Source of the DNA: Glossina fuscipes
Taxonomy: Eukaryota > Arthropoda > Insecta > Diptera > Glossinidae
Direction of reading: 5' to 3'
DNA: 64,000 nt
NCBI RefSeq assembly: GCF_014805625.2
Contig: NW_023998490.1
Coordinates: 2,757,987-2,821,986, forward strand
Positions within the stretch are counted from its first letter, which is position 1; the number at the start of each line of letters is the position of its first letter. This document shows, in pieces, positions 1 through 11,759 of the stretch. Both the position numbers and the translations under genes were made by a program. The notes beneath the pieces were generated by a model, which did not search any database, was not told where the DNA came from, and was given only the letters and a program-made list of their open reading frames with translations.

Positions 1-510
1 ATGCATAGGTGCATTCCCAATTTGAAAGTGGTCAAGAATTCATATACTTTGCAGGGCTTTTGAAGCTTACGTCTGTACGTTGTAAAGATTAAAAAAAAAT
101 GTAAATTTATGATACACTGCACAAAACTGAGCGGGTGTAGACGATTTTGTCCATTTCTTTAGAGGTACTGCAGTATCGTCCATAGAATGTATTTTTAGGT
201 TTTTGTATATCCTTTATCCAATTTTTCATTCCTTTTGGAAAGCAAAGGCGCCCTCTTATTATGTAGTGCTGTAGGCGTGTCTTCGAAATGCTTTGGCCGA
301 TCTTCAATACCAACCTGCGTGCAACGACTTTCAATGTTTTCACCAAATTTGAACTCTAAAGCTTGATTTTTGCGGCCAGGAGAATATAAACAACACATTA
401 AGCAGACGGACAGACAGGCAGGCGTACATGCTTAGATGAGAATTTGATGCTGATCAAGAATATATATACTTTGTAGACTTTACGAAGCTTCTTTCTGAAA
501 TTAATATATC
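1..510. repeat. Diverged dispersed repeat (R2-type) with an internal direct repeat
   Basis: Two related stretches lie about 420 bp apart (roughly 31-80 and 451-500). Both run from a 'tcaagaat' motif through 'atatactttg' to a 'gaagctt' core. Between them, at about 280-400, is the reverse complement of a motif found elsewhere in the window (22.6, 46.9 and 9.6 kb), with a 'gcacgcag' core followed by a stretch like 'ttgaaaatgg'. No intact reading frame or recognisable protein is present, so the apparent short open frames here are repeat-derived. Assignment to a named element would need a repeat library. Confidence 0.5.
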
Positions 511-580
511 CCGCTCTGCGATTTATATAAGTGATCAAAGTTTTATTTTTTTAATTTTTTCGACAATATCTGCTTATCAC

Positions 581-870
581 TCATAAGGTCAACAAGACGG
601 AATGTTGAACATTATTCTCTGTGTTCCTCGCTTCAAGGTATATTATCTGTTTAAAAATCCGTTCAGTCTAAAATAAATATGATGGACACCGCAACGTGCA
701 ATATAATCAATTTTGTATTAAATAAAAGGACTTGGGGAGTGGAATACGACAAGCTAAGTGTTTTCATTGTAAGGATTAATTTTCTCTCCGCAAGCCTGTC
801 GACTTGGATATCAAATTTAAGTATTCAGAGAGCCACAAACCACACCAAACAACCGATGTAAACTTCCACT
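581..870 (+). repeat. Dispersed repeat R3, copy A
   Basis: This segment aligns by eye with 9886-10135. Shared landmarks in the same order are 'caacaagac', 'aaggtatattatctg', 'ttaaaaat', 'gtggacac' (here 'atggacac'), an 'aaataaaag' stretch, 'gaatgcgaaaagctaag' (here with two changes) and a terminal 'tcgac'. The two copies are clearly diverged and neither holds a long frame. Confidence 0.6.
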
Positions 871-3300
871 TTTATATTACAAAAGTAGGAAAATTCAGTC
901 ACGCCCACGCAAATTTAGGTTTTTCCTATTTTTAACATTCGGTCGCCGCTGAATTTATTTCTACATTTTATTACATGTTTTATTTTACATTCAATAAATG
1001 ACTAACGAAACCCATAAAAATTGTCGTTTCCAATTTACACGATTTTACGCGAAACTTAGCTAGCGTGTAAGGCAGTAGTCCGGTATATTGCATTAACGTT
1101 TTCTGTACATCTGTTACATGCTTCAGAGCAGTTAAGCTTTTAAGGCGAACTATTGAGCAGGATATTATAAGAAGTACAATTAAAAGTTCGTGGCGTTTTT
1201 CCTAATAAATGGCTTTTTCATCTCGCTGCGAACCTAAAGAATGGCAAAGGGGCTTTTAAGCCTTTTCCATAGATTGTGATATAGGACACGGCACACGTCG
1301 CCAGATCTACTGTCAACAATTAACGAGATTGAGCGGCACAAGAGGGGCAAAACATGTACAATTGATCAAGGGAAAAGGATTCGTCTTCCATCTTCAATGA
1401 CTTGGCAAAAATGTTGTGAGCTTAGATGAAACTTGGGGAAAAAGCTTTTCCTTTTGCCTAACATATAAGAATTGGACATTATGTTCTTGTGCATACTTGT
1501 GCTTACGTCATTGAGACATACTATACTTAAAGAAGGACGAGTAATAAGTAGCTGGCGGAAGTCATTACTCTCAAACCCTCACTCACTCAGTGATGATTTG
1601 TTAATATGATGTTTTGGTTTTTAAGGAGAAAAAAAGAAAAAAATTCATAGAAAAAATTTCCCAATTTGTTATGTGTTATGACAAGAGCTACGATGATGGC
1701 TAACGATTATTATAAGGCTGATGATAATGGCGAAGACGAAGACAACGATAAAGAGTTTTTATGGAATATGTTGTATTTTTTTTTATTAAAAAACCAATTT
1801 TTTTTTACTTTTGACTTTGGAAGATAAAGTTTATATTGTTGTCGTTATATTGTCGTTATTTTTAGGGTTTTAATTAGCAGTTTGGATTGCATAAAATCAC
1901 CAGTTGGTGTAAATTGATATCCAGTTTTGGCTTCGTTTCTGTTTCGCTGTAAAATAAAAATTTCTATGAAAGATAAACTGCGCACTACAAACCAACCACC
2001 GACTAAAAGAGTTGTTAATTTGTTGATACATGCATGCGGTATGTGCTTTGTATATATGCACGTCTATGCACTTTGGTTATTTTTTGGTAAATAGGAATTT
2101 CAAAACTAAAAATAACAGATTTTTTTGTCTTTTTTTTTCTTTCAATACAGTTTGCTTTAGTCGTTTTACAGATTTTCTCAAAGCAAGAAAAAATAATAAA
2201 AAAAAAAAGAATATGCGGTCGAGGATGTTATTTTAGAGAAAACCAACTCAAAGCATATATATATTTTTCTTTAACTTTGTACAAAGAACGAAAAAAAAGA
2301 CATTGAAAATTTATATTCACTGCCACTCAGGACGATTTACGATTCACTTAGGGCGTTTTGCAATTCTTGATTTCACACAAAATTCAGCTAAAGGCAAACG
2401 GCCTAAAATTAGGTGATTTTTTTTTGAATTTCCGGTCCATTATCGTAAGAAATTTTCAAAGTTTTTTAGTATACTACGATATGAAGGACACCTAAAAATT
2501 ATCAACATATATTGGCCTAGTGCTTGAGAGACCGTAGATCATTGAAGATATTAATACAGAGATTCGACCAAGCGACTTGAACCTAAAAAAAATGAACTCC
2601 ACTAGATCCACATGAACTTGTTGCTTTGTACGCAACTTATGCTAATATAGAGAATTAATATAAGCCCTTAGGGATTGCAGAGTTGAAATAAGTTTCTACA
2701 ATCCAATCCATATACACTTGTGCCTTGAGACTTACGCAAAACACCCCTAGGCCTAAAAAAAAAAAAAACACTCCACTGAGTCCACATGAAGTGGTTACTT
2801 TGTAGGCATCTTACGGCATGATAGAAGACTTAAGCAAACCCCCGCCCTGCCCCAAATATACTTAACATGCAGTATGGATTATATGGGGGAGAGGTACCGC
2901 AGATTCGCCTTAACGTGAACGTAATTTTCGTACTTGTTTTATAATTAAATTATGTGTTCAAATTTGTGTTGTTATGTTCTTAAGTCTTGTGTAGTTCTCT
3001 TATCACGTTAACCTTAATCTCTTATATTAAAACAAATTAAATTATCAAAAATCCAAAATAGTAAGGAAAAAACAAGCATTCTTATACAGTTGGTATGGTT
3101 TTCATATGTAACCGCCTTGTACGCACATACATGCGCGTAAACTTCGTTGCATGTGTTTGTTAATGTACGTTTCGGTATTCACAAGCTGTTTGTAATTTTC
3201 ATTTTTTGCTATTTGTTTTTTTTTTTTTTTTAAATAATTACAATGATTGACATAAAATTTGTTTAATCATGCATTACCGTAAAAGCAACTAGTTCTCAAT
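871..3300. other. AT-rich non-coding stretch
   Basis: I see no exon-like or RNA-gene signal here. It contains short poly-A/T runs and one imperfect direct duplication (2574-2660 and 2750-2835), listed separately. On the gene model this is intron or sequence downstream of the large minus-strand exon. A short exon of that gene cannot be excluded by reading. Confidence 0.5.
2574..2835. repeat. Imperfect direct duplication, two units of about 85 bp
   Basis: Unit one (about 2574-2660) and unit two (about 2750-2835) share, in order, a 'cctaaaaaaa' run, 'actccact', 'tccacatgaa', 'actttgta' (unit one has 'gctttgta') and 'gcatctta' or its variant. They are about 176 bp apart and differ by several indels. 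The arrangement looks like an old local duplication. Confidence 0.55.
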
Positions 3301-3314
3301 TCAGACATGTCAGC

Positions 3315-3412
3315 TACATATATATATATATATATATATCTATATATATACATGTACATACATATATATGTATGCATGTACGTATGCATGTATGTATGTA
3401 AGTATGTGTGCG
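3315..3412. repeat. TA and ATGT microsatellite
   Basis: A run of alternating TA (about 3318-3350) passes into 'atgt'/'gtatg' tetranucleotide repeats up to about 3410. The Ile-Tyr and Tyr-Val-Cys-Met peptides that can be read through it are artefacts of the repeat. Confidence 0.85.
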
Positions 3413-3764
3413 TTTGTGCGTGCAGTTATGTTCTCATATCAACAAGTGACAAATGCCTACCATTAGCTATAAATTTAATTCCTTTTTTTTTATCCGTTAG
3501 CCCCATAAGCTCGCTTAAGTATACTAACATATAATTGCTGCTTCCTTCACTTTAACTCAATCAACTCACCTTAGCCTTGCATTCGAGCAAAGCTAAGTAA
3601 AGTCAATTGCAGCAGTTGCAGTTGACCAATTTTTGGTGCATTTTTAAATATTGTATGCGCTGCTCTTATGATTATTTTACGAATATTTTGCTCATGTAAA
3701 ATTTCAATTGCAATTAATAAAAGTCATGTTGATTATCAATGTTACGTTAAATTGAAAAACAAAT

Positions 3765-3910
3765 AAAAATATTATAGTCGGGCGAAACCGAACTTTAAAT
3801 ACCCTACATCCGCATAACTTAAACAATTCTTTGTAAATATCTCCTAAAAAGGTACCAAAGCTTATTAACTTATCCCTATGTGAAGACATACTTTTCGTGG
3901 AACCACTTGT
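3765..3910 (-). repeat. R1 repeat tail, inverted orientation
   Basis: Read on the minus strand this contains 'gatgtagggtatttaaa' followed by 'cgactataat', the tail motif of the R1 family seen on the plus strand near 25.0, 29.1, 49.2, 51.2, 54.5 and 60.1 kb. It is a truncated copy. Confidence 0.6.
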
Positions 3911-4267
3911 ACGAGAGCGGGTCAAAAGCATAGACTAAATGGATCCATATTTTTAGCGAATTTAACTTTCCTTTCAAAGATCTTATTATTCTGCATGCAT
4001 TCTTTGGCATAAAGTATTTAAAATCAGACTTTGTTGCCTTATAAAAGCTTACGTTTCACTGGATCCTTACATAGTGTGAAGTCTAAAAAATAAATTTAGA
4101 TGGTCCGAATACACAGCTACCGTTAATATCAAGTTACTATTCTGAATCAGTTTTCATCGTATATGATTGAAAATTCGATTTTTTACGCTACTACAGATTA
4201 ATTTTCACCGCAAAATATTAAAAAATTAACGCTCTTCGGGAAGAGGATTTATTTATTTATATAGATA

Positions 4268-4534
4268 TTGCAAAGAAGGCCCGCCTCTCGTAAATTCTCG
4301 TTAATATTCAACCCCTTTTTGAAAAAACCAAGTGCACGTTTATGGCGCGTCATGCAACGGGCGGCTGACGAAAAAGATTATCGTGATGCTTGTAAAGGGC
4401 TACATGAGCAGAATAGTCGAGCCAATCGTAGGTCAGTCGAAAAGAAAATTGAAGTCAATAATGTTGTAACAATAATCTCTTGGCAATCTAGTGATACAAA
4501 TCTTCTCAAGAAGTACAAAAAGAACATTTTGTGA
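4268..4534 (+). CDS. Unrecognised 88-residue open frame (doubtful)
   Basis: An open frame whose residues are more code-like than its neighbours: basic, with few simple-sequence residues and a central piece reading 'ADEKDYRDACKGLHEQ'. It begins in a stretch of higher GC than its flanks. I recognise no domain, and there is no good upstream context, splice acceptor or polyadenylation signal tied to it. It could be a decayed coding fragment of a mobile element or chance. It lies on the strand opposite to the large-exon gene. Confidence 0.15.
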   Translation: MQRRPASRKFSLIFNPFLKKPSARLWRVMQRAADEKDYRDACKGLHEQNSRANRRSVEKKIEVNNVVTIISWQSSDTNLLKKYKKNIL

Positions 4535-5690
4535 CAATGTTATTGCGATACACACAGATTTGGTTTAAATAGTGTGCGTAAAAAGAATATCTATTTTTAA
4601 ACATAAATTTTTTCAAAATGTTCGGAAATTGATAAAAGCAATTAAAGCAGCTTGATGTCCCCAACTGTCGGCATCGTGAAATAAAGATGCTTTGCTTTGC
4701 TACGCAGCTGATGATTAAGAAAAAGATTAGCACAAAGTATAGTTCGCGTTAAAGTTATTGTACTTTTTCGGGAAATTTAACAGGTAGGAGCTGAACGGGC
4801 TTTGTTTCGAAAGATTTATAAGTAAAAAATTTGATTAACACGAAATTTCTATAAATAAAATCTATGCTATTATAAACTCATCATTCTAAGGAAAAAAAAG
4901 GAATTTTAGACAAACTGACAGCAACTCTTCGCTGTTGTATTCATACTTAGCAGAGAAAATTCCTGATCAATACAATCTTGATGGGTCGAAGTAGTCATGG
5001 CTTTTATTTGTCCGGTTTTGCGGCTATGATCTGCACCGTCTATTGTTGGCTTTTTAGTGCTCTGTTTATCTATCTGTTCAGCAATTTGTTGTTGGAAAAT
5101 TCATGGCTCATGATATTTGGAATCTTTATCACGACCATTGGAGACTTCGCTTGAAGGACAAGATTGAGCAGATATCGAGCCTTCTTTCTACGAGAAATTT
5201 TCAAGCCAAATTCGTTAAAAATAATTTCATACCAAGAGGTCGGCGCAAAGGCACAATTTAAAATTTTTAAGCAATAACTTGGGGTGAGGTGTTTGAAAGC
5301 CTAACAATTAGGAAGACTTTTTTGCGGTTTTTCATCGGTAAGCTTTTGAAACAAATCATTTTATTCGCTACGTAGAACAATAGCACGGTAGTCTTAAGGC
5401 GAAAATTTCATTTGATCAAGTGACATGCCCTTCACTTACAATTTTTAGGAAGTAGCTTGAGGTGTTAATAAGCTGGGTTCCAAAGTATAGAGTGAATATA
5501 AATTTCTCATTTCATAGGCCCACTTTCGAACCAGATTATGATGAATGGTATGCAACGTAGATTCATTTGTAGAATTCATTCACTTTTTTTTCTCAATCGG
5601 CGTTAGGAAAATACCTGTAGTTTTATTGCCCTATTTTTGTCTTTTTTATCTTTCTATAGAAACACAGTATGTATTATAAAAATAAAAATA

Positions 5691-5717
<27 letters not shown>
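5691..5717. repeat. Poly-T tract, 27 bases
   Basis: Uninterrupted T run on the plus strand (poly-A on the minus strand). It lies about 270 bp beyond the donor site of the large minus-strand exon, within the predicted next intron. Confidence 0.95.
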
Positions 5718-5721
<4 letters not shown>

Positions 5722-5982
5722 ACAAAGTGTTATGGAAACTTTTGCAGTTTCTTTCTTAGTTTAGTTAAGCCTAAATCGTAACAGCTTAAAATAAATAAGA
5801 AAACTTGTGGTGTTTGCAAGACCTTGAAGCGAATTAGAAACAACGAACTTCTTGTGCAATTAACCATTTAAGCGAAAACATGTAGTAATTAAACGTTAAC
5901 GACTTTTAAGAATATTTTTGAATAGATTTTCTGTTAATACAACAGCTTTTTGGTTTCTTCTAAGAAATTGCTTAATACTCAC

Positions 5983-8515
5983 ATAACATGATGGATTCTG
6001 AGCATTGGTAATCATGGTGCCATTGCGTTTGCCTAGTAAGGATTGTTGCAACCGATTTGTACCGTAATACAGCTCCCAAATGCTAGGCTTCTTCCGATGC
6101 CAATCCAAAATTGATTGCTTATCGTTTGATTCGGAAGATTCCCCACCGTTATTAAAACTCTGATGTTTTTGTGTGCTGGCGTCGTGCGCGTGTAAATTTC
6201 CCAGTATAGGCTGATGAAATGAAAGATTACGTTGTAATTGGACATTTTGATGGTGATGGTGATGGTTTTGATGTTGATGCTGATATTGATGTTGATGATT
6301 TGGATTACTTTGATTGGCTTTGATTTCAGTAATGCGACAATCGCTGACTGGAAATACTTCGTTTAAAGATTTACGTTTCATTTTGAAATTTGGATCACTG
6401 GCGCAACGTATCGAGGTAATTTGTTGTTGGTGTACACTAATTGGAGGATCTGAAGCTTCGATAAAAATACCACCCGTAACAGCTTCATAAGTAGACGTGT
6501 CGCACGATCGTCGTCGTTCGAATGCCTTCTTCATTTTCACTATATTTTGATTTTTCACTAAACCTGTGCATAGCTGACGTATTTCCAATTCATTGTGATG
6601 GTTTATCTTCTCTAAATATAGTTCCAATTCATTTTTGAGGGTTTTTATCATCTGAGTTAACTCTTTGGGTAAGCAGTCTTCTCGTGTTAGTTGCGCCGAA
6701 TATAATTCTTTCTTGGACGTAGGAGAAGAATAAGTTGATTGTCTTCTAGATTGGCCGGCATGCGTTAGGAGACGTATTTTATCTCGAACATCTTCCAATA
6801 ATTCGCGGGTATTTTCAAAATGTAATTGTTCTTCGTACCGTTTCGGATACGCGACGGCCGTACCGATCACATATGTTGACAAGGATTTTTCTGACACTGA
6901 ACTACCTGAATGAGCTATTATATCACTTTCCACCCGATACGCATCCTCAGGACAAGAATTTATATATTTGGCACATTTTAAATGATTCGCCTCTTGTTCA
7001 TCGCTTAGAAAACTCGGATTGTCCAGACTGTCGTTAGCAGCCGTAACCGCCGATTTTGAAACATTTGAATTTATCTTAGTTTGTTTCGCTTTGCCATCGT
7101 TATCCGGAAGAAAAGAGTCTAGATCAATATCTAATAAAGAGTCATCGCTGTTTTGTTCGTGACCAAGTTTCCAATTATGATTGGACAAAGAGTTACGCTT
7201 TGGCAAAATATTTGGTGTTAAATCGTATCCCTCTCTAATCGTTGGCAGATAGCTATACGATCTCAGCCTCTCAGGCGGGTAGAGCGACGAATACGTTGGC
7301 GGTTTTAATTGTTCCTGAGCCTGTAGTTGAGGAAAAGTTTTCAAGTGACGATCTAAATTTTCAATACTAGTTTCCAAACATCGCAAATTTTCACTAAAAT
7401 CTGGTTTTATATATTTCGTAGTTATCTTCTTCGCTGTCGTAGTTGTTGTTGTTGCTGTTTTCTCTGGCAAAACCATTTCACATTGCTTACGATTATTATG
7501 TTTGGTTTTATTAGCCTCATGCTGCTCATTTTCCTCGCACAAATATCCGGTACATCTGTTTTGATGAAGCGTATGCTTAACACTACTCTCTAGTGTGTGC
7601 GATATCTTTTCATTTAGCGTTTGTTTGCACGCCACCTGGGCGTTATGGTCGGAAATCGCTGATGGTGATGCAGCCATATTTTTCTTATTTTCGTTATTTC
7701 GTACATGTTTACTGACTGTTGGATGATGATGTTGCGGCCTCAAATCCAAAATATCTAAATGAGGTTCGCTGTAGATGTGCTCTTCCAAAGAGTATGTTGA
7801 GCAAACGTTTGAGCTGTAGTAGCCTGAAGAGCCACCACTTTTGTCAGTTGAATAATGTGATTGGTGTGATAAGGTTCGTTTACTAATATTTAAGTCGCTT
7901 AAGATTGTGGGCGAATTCTCCAACGCAACACTACGATTGCTTTGGCTGTTACTAATATCACTGGCCGTTGGAGTTACATGTGCAGTTAATTCTTGGTGAT
8001 TTTGAGGACTACTAACCTTAATGTTTTGATCGGATATTGAAATCCCAAGCTGGCCGTTATTATTATCGTTGACGATGACGTTGGTATGCGAAGAGTTTCG
8101 TGATAAGTTTTTCTTGTACTTTGTGCAATCGGTGTTATTTTTCAAACCGCTAAGACTGTTATTTAACGATGGCGTTAATGACGTGGTGGCCACTGTTGTC
8201 ACTGTTGTTGCATTTGCTGTGAAACCAGTATTTATATCATGGCTATTTGCGTGTTGGTTAAAAGCAGCCAATCTTGTTTTATTGCCGGTAATACTATCAG
8301 TACTATTTATTGCCATAGCGGTCATCATCGCATTAATGTTACTGTTGCTGCTACTACAACGACTGTGGCTACTCGAATTGTTATCTAGCTTTCCATTAGA
8401 GTCGCCGCTTAATCGCGTGGACGAGGAGCAAGCGGTGTTGCAGCTGCAAACTGTGCCAACTGGTGTTGCTGTGACTGTTGCCGCCGCCAATGGCATTGAA
8501 TTTGAGATGCCCACA
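5983..8515 (-). CDS. Large internal exon of an unrecognised long, mostly disordered protein
   Basis: A 2533-bp exon, open throughout. The 5' border is a pyrimidine-rich acceptor ending 'tttcatttcag' at 8516; the hydrophobic Phe/Tyr-rich codons read upstream of it are intron. The 3' border is a textbook donor, 'gtgagtatt', beginning at 5982. The first base completes a split Ser codon with the upstream exon; 844 codons follow and the exon ends in phase 0. In the joined protein it supplies residues 243-1087. It is rich in Ser, Thr, Asn and His, with a His/Gln tract near residues 981-1000. More conserved-looking islands are 'SSGYYSSN...EEHIYSEPHLD' (about 473-497), 'LRCLETSIENLDRHLKTFP' (620-638), a Pro/Tyr/Arg stretch (655-675), a helical, charged block (about 804-913, with 'NELEIRQLCTGLVKNQN') and 'KKPSIWELYYG' near 1051-1061. 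No catalytic domain is visible. Family not recognised. Confidence 0.85.
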
Positions 8516-8634
8516 CTGAAATGAAAAATGAAAATAGAGAGAAAAAAAAAGTAGAAGTAGAAATAACAACTTTGTTGAATTAAAAGGGAAAATGTATTAC
8601 AAATTTTTGGGGTAGACGAGTTTTTCATGAATAT

Positions 8635-8650
8635 ATATATATATATATAA
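8635..8650. repeat. Short TA microsatellite
   Basis: Alternating AT just upstream (minus-strand sense) of the large exon, inside the predicted intron. Confidence 0.8.
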
Positions 8651-8859
8651 AGCAGATTGAGAAATTGAGCAAGTGATTGATTATTAGTAACAAAAGAAAA
8701 AAGAGATTATTGAAAATATTTTTCTTCATTTTCTTACCATTTAATAAGTTTTAGATTAATTAGTTTTGAATTATTTATCTAGAAAGACAAAATTTTGGAA
8801 ATTTATTGGTTATGACTACGAAGGCATGTAACGAAGCGTCTTTCACCATTTAAAACACA

Positions 8860-9880
8860 ATTATGTGTGCGATGACTTTCGATAAGTAAAAGTTAGGAGC
8901 GTTAGAGATTTGATAAATAAATGATGATAATGCGTGCTCATGATTTTTTTTGGACCTAAAACATTCTAAGTAATGGGGATCATTTTCATATGTTTGGGTA
9001 TGTAAACAAGTGAAGCCGCCGCATCCTAGTTTCTGAAGACGCCAGAAAAATAGACGAATAGTCTGGCCAACCACACCGAGTGACAGCTTGGTAGATTTTT
9101 TGAATTGGTTGTATAGATGGACATTACTTTTGCAGACTCGAGCTTTACAGCGAATGGACGCGTTCAACGAAAAATGTTAACTAATGAGGACATTTGTTTT
9201 TAGCAAGAAAGCGACAGCTCGTAAAGGCAAAGTTTTTTTAAGTGAAAAATATAAAATGTCAACACCTTTTGAATGGCAGGCAGAGGACACGTTATGTTTG
9301 TTTGGCAATTTTTTACCAAGTTCACACTTCTATCTGGCAGAAGGCGATTCCTTGTCTGGTAAATTGGTTTTATGGTTTGACTAAGCTTCTTGTCTGAGCT
9401 ATTCTTACAAGCCAACGCTGTGACTAATGTTTTTGCACCCGTCAGTGTAAGATGGAGGTATAGTCATTTTGCTTTTTCCCACAATATATATAATAGGCAA
9501 AAGGAAGCTTCACCCTATAAAGTGTATACATTCTTGATCAACGTGAAATTCTGAATTGTCTGCTCGTTTGTGTGTTTGCGTGGTGATTATTGTTGGCACT
9601 CTCCTGGTCGCAAAAATGAAGATATCGATTTCAAATTTGGTTGGCATAGAAAATGGGCGGAATTGGTCAAAGGAGAAGCGCGCAGTGGAGCGTAATAAGC
9701 TAAACGCAACTTGCTTTTTTTAATAACAAGTTTTGGATTTTCCTGGTTGAACTTTTCCAAGTTTACTTTACGAAGCACTGTACGCTTTGCGGGCAAAAAT
9801 GGAAACAATCGGCTATGCTCACACAAGGTTACAAGTAACTAAATTTTATCTTTTTCAGTTTTTTTAGGGATTTATACCCA
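8860..9880. repeat. Patchwork of R2-type repeat fragments
   Basis: At about 9510-9545 'gtgtatacattcttgatcaa' resembles the start motif seen at 31 and 451. At 9610-9690 'tttcaaatttggt' and 'gaattggtcaaa' match the core seen at 22.6 and 46.95 kb. Elsewhere this kilobase holds only short frames with no recognisable protein. I read it as decayed repeat within the intron. Confidence 0.45.
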
Positions 9881-9885
9881 ATTAT

Positions 9886-10135
9886 GATAAGGCAAACAAG
9901 ACAGAACGTTTAAGACTTTTCTGTCCGTTCCCCAAATGAAGGTATATTATCTGCTTAAAAATGGGTTAATTCTAAAGTGAATGAGGTGGACACAGCCATG
10001 TGGTGGATTCATTCTTTTTTCGTAATACCAGCGATATGTGTATCAAATAAAAGAACTTGAAGAGTAGAATGCGAAAAGCTAAGCGTCTTAGTCCTAAATT
10101 CCTTATGGTAGATGTCCCGACAAGGTGAATGCGAG
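9886..10135 (+). repeat. Dispersed repeat R3, copy B
   Basis: Second member of the pair described at 581-870, in the same orientation, with shared landmarks in the same order. It is followed directly by R1-like body sequence from about 10500. Confidence 0.6.
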
Positions 10136-10499
10136 AGGTAACTTTCCTAGTAGTTTAATCTGCTAATTGGAGGAATGCATCATCTTTCTATATGATATTT
10201 ACGCCGAAGTATGGAGCTACATCCGCTATAGTTTCAAAGCAATAATGTTTTAGGATTTTCACCAGTTTAAAAACGATTATGGCAACTCTCTTCAGTCGAA
10301 AAAAAAATGTTGGTTATTTCCTCAGCGAAGCTGGAAGTGGCGGTTATAGTAGAAAATCCCCAAAAAAAAGTTAAAAATCTTTTTCGATACTAAAAAAATT
10401 GGGTTTTCAAGAGACAGCTGAAATGCTAATGATAGTAAAGAGTACTGCGTTTACTCACATTTGAGGACGTTCTTCGGGTCAGACCACTTTCTCAACCAC

Positions 10500-10960
10500 T
10501 TCCCATATAACACCCTATATGGAAAAATTTCAATTTTTAAAATTTCGCGACAAAACTGGCTAAGTATTTGCGCATTCTAAATTAGTAAGAAAACTTTGGA
10601 CCGGCATAGTAATTGAAAATAAAAAAATTCACTGCACCAAATTGCGACGATAAACGCCTATTTGTGGATCTTGTCCTACATAAGGATTTTTACGAAAATT
10701 GCCGATTTTCAGGGCAGAAAAGTTTAAGTTTTAATATGTTAGGATGAAAGTTGATCGATAATAGTAATTTGCTATAAAAATTAGCTCAAAAGACTTTGGA
10801 CGACGTACATCTATTTTTAGATTCTACTATATATAGGGATTTGCACCAAATTTTTTTGTTTAGGGCAGAAAAATTTTTTTTAAAATATTTTATGATAAAA
10901 ATTGACCCATAATTGTAGTTTGATATAAAAAATAGCCCAGTCTATAACTTTTCCACTTGT
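10500..10960 (+). repeat. R1 repeat body, internally reiterated
   Basis: Contains the R1 body motifs 'gcattctaaatt', 'ctttgga', 'tttttacgaaaatt', 'gggcagaaaa' and 'aaaattgaccca' followed by 'taatagtaattt' variants. The block appears about twice in succession (around 10580-10730 and 10745-10945). It aligns with 59580-60000. Confidence 0.6.
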
Positions 10961-11611
10961 ATTTTCATAAAGAGAGCTCTCTATTTTTGCCTACAAGGAC
11001 CTATCCATCCATGAAATTTTGCTTTGAAGTGTGGCATAAATTTTGATATGTGAAGGATGGTTTCAGACAAAACCTTTATTAATCAAAATGTTATCTTTGA
11101 GAAATTTTGTTAAAATTCAATTTTCTTGTCATGGTGCATAGCCTGTAAGTGGCCTATGCAAACAAAGTATATGTATGTGCTTGCGTAGTCTCCACTTATT
11201 TTTTGAAGCCGCGAGCAAGTTTCTCGGATTCAATGTCAAAATCATATTAACTTTATAACTTCTAGTTATCTTTATAAATAATAAAATTTATAATGAAATT
11301 TTATACAAATAAAATATCAAACGAAATGTCAAACGGAATGTTAAAATAATGCTATAAGTGCGTAAAGTTTAAGCTAAATTTAATTAAATGAAGCTATTTA
11401 AATATGTTAACTGCGTTTACATTTTTAAGATAATCAGTTTTACGCTGGGCCTGTTCTGTTCTTCTAATGCGGGTCATTGGTGAAAAAAGTGTAATTTTAA
11501 AATGCAATTTTAATCACATAGCTCTACTGTGTAATTATTCGTGTAATTTTTCTGATCGATTTAAATTGTCTAGCGGTCAGGTGTACTAAGGTAAGGAACG
11601 AGTAGTAATAT

Positions 11612-11639
11612 AGTAGAGAGAGAGAGAAAAAGAAAGAAA

Positions 11640-11692
<53 letters not shown>

Positions 11693-11702
11693 NNNNNNNN
11701 NN

Positions 11703-11750
<48 letters not shown>
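11612..11750. repeat. GA microsatellite with an assembly gap
   Basis: More than 90 bases of alternating GA flank ten Ns at 11693-11702. The open frame reading Leu-Ser repeats on the minus strand is an artefact. The true length is unknown because the gap is inside the array. Confidence 0.95.
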
Positions 11751-11752
<2 letters not shown>

Positions 11753-11759
11753 CAAATAG

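Noticed and set aside
3307..3534. Frame with Ile-Tyr and Val-Cys-Met repeats
   Set aside because: Pure translation of TA and ATGT microsatellites.
8069..8524. 151-residue plus-strand frame with Leu/Val/Ala-rich composition
   Set aside because: It is the antisense shadow of the Asn/Thr/Ser-rich coding sequence of the large minus-strand exon.
8518..8628. Apparent hydrophobic N-terminal extension (start at 8628) of the large exon, resembling a signal or membrane segment
   Set aside because: It is the translation of the pyrimidine tract and acceptor ('...tttcatttcag') upstream of the exon. The phase-matched upstream exon at 34559-35286 explains the true start.
11570..11755. Leu-Ser repeat peptide across the N gap
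   Set aside because: Translation of the GA microsatellite.
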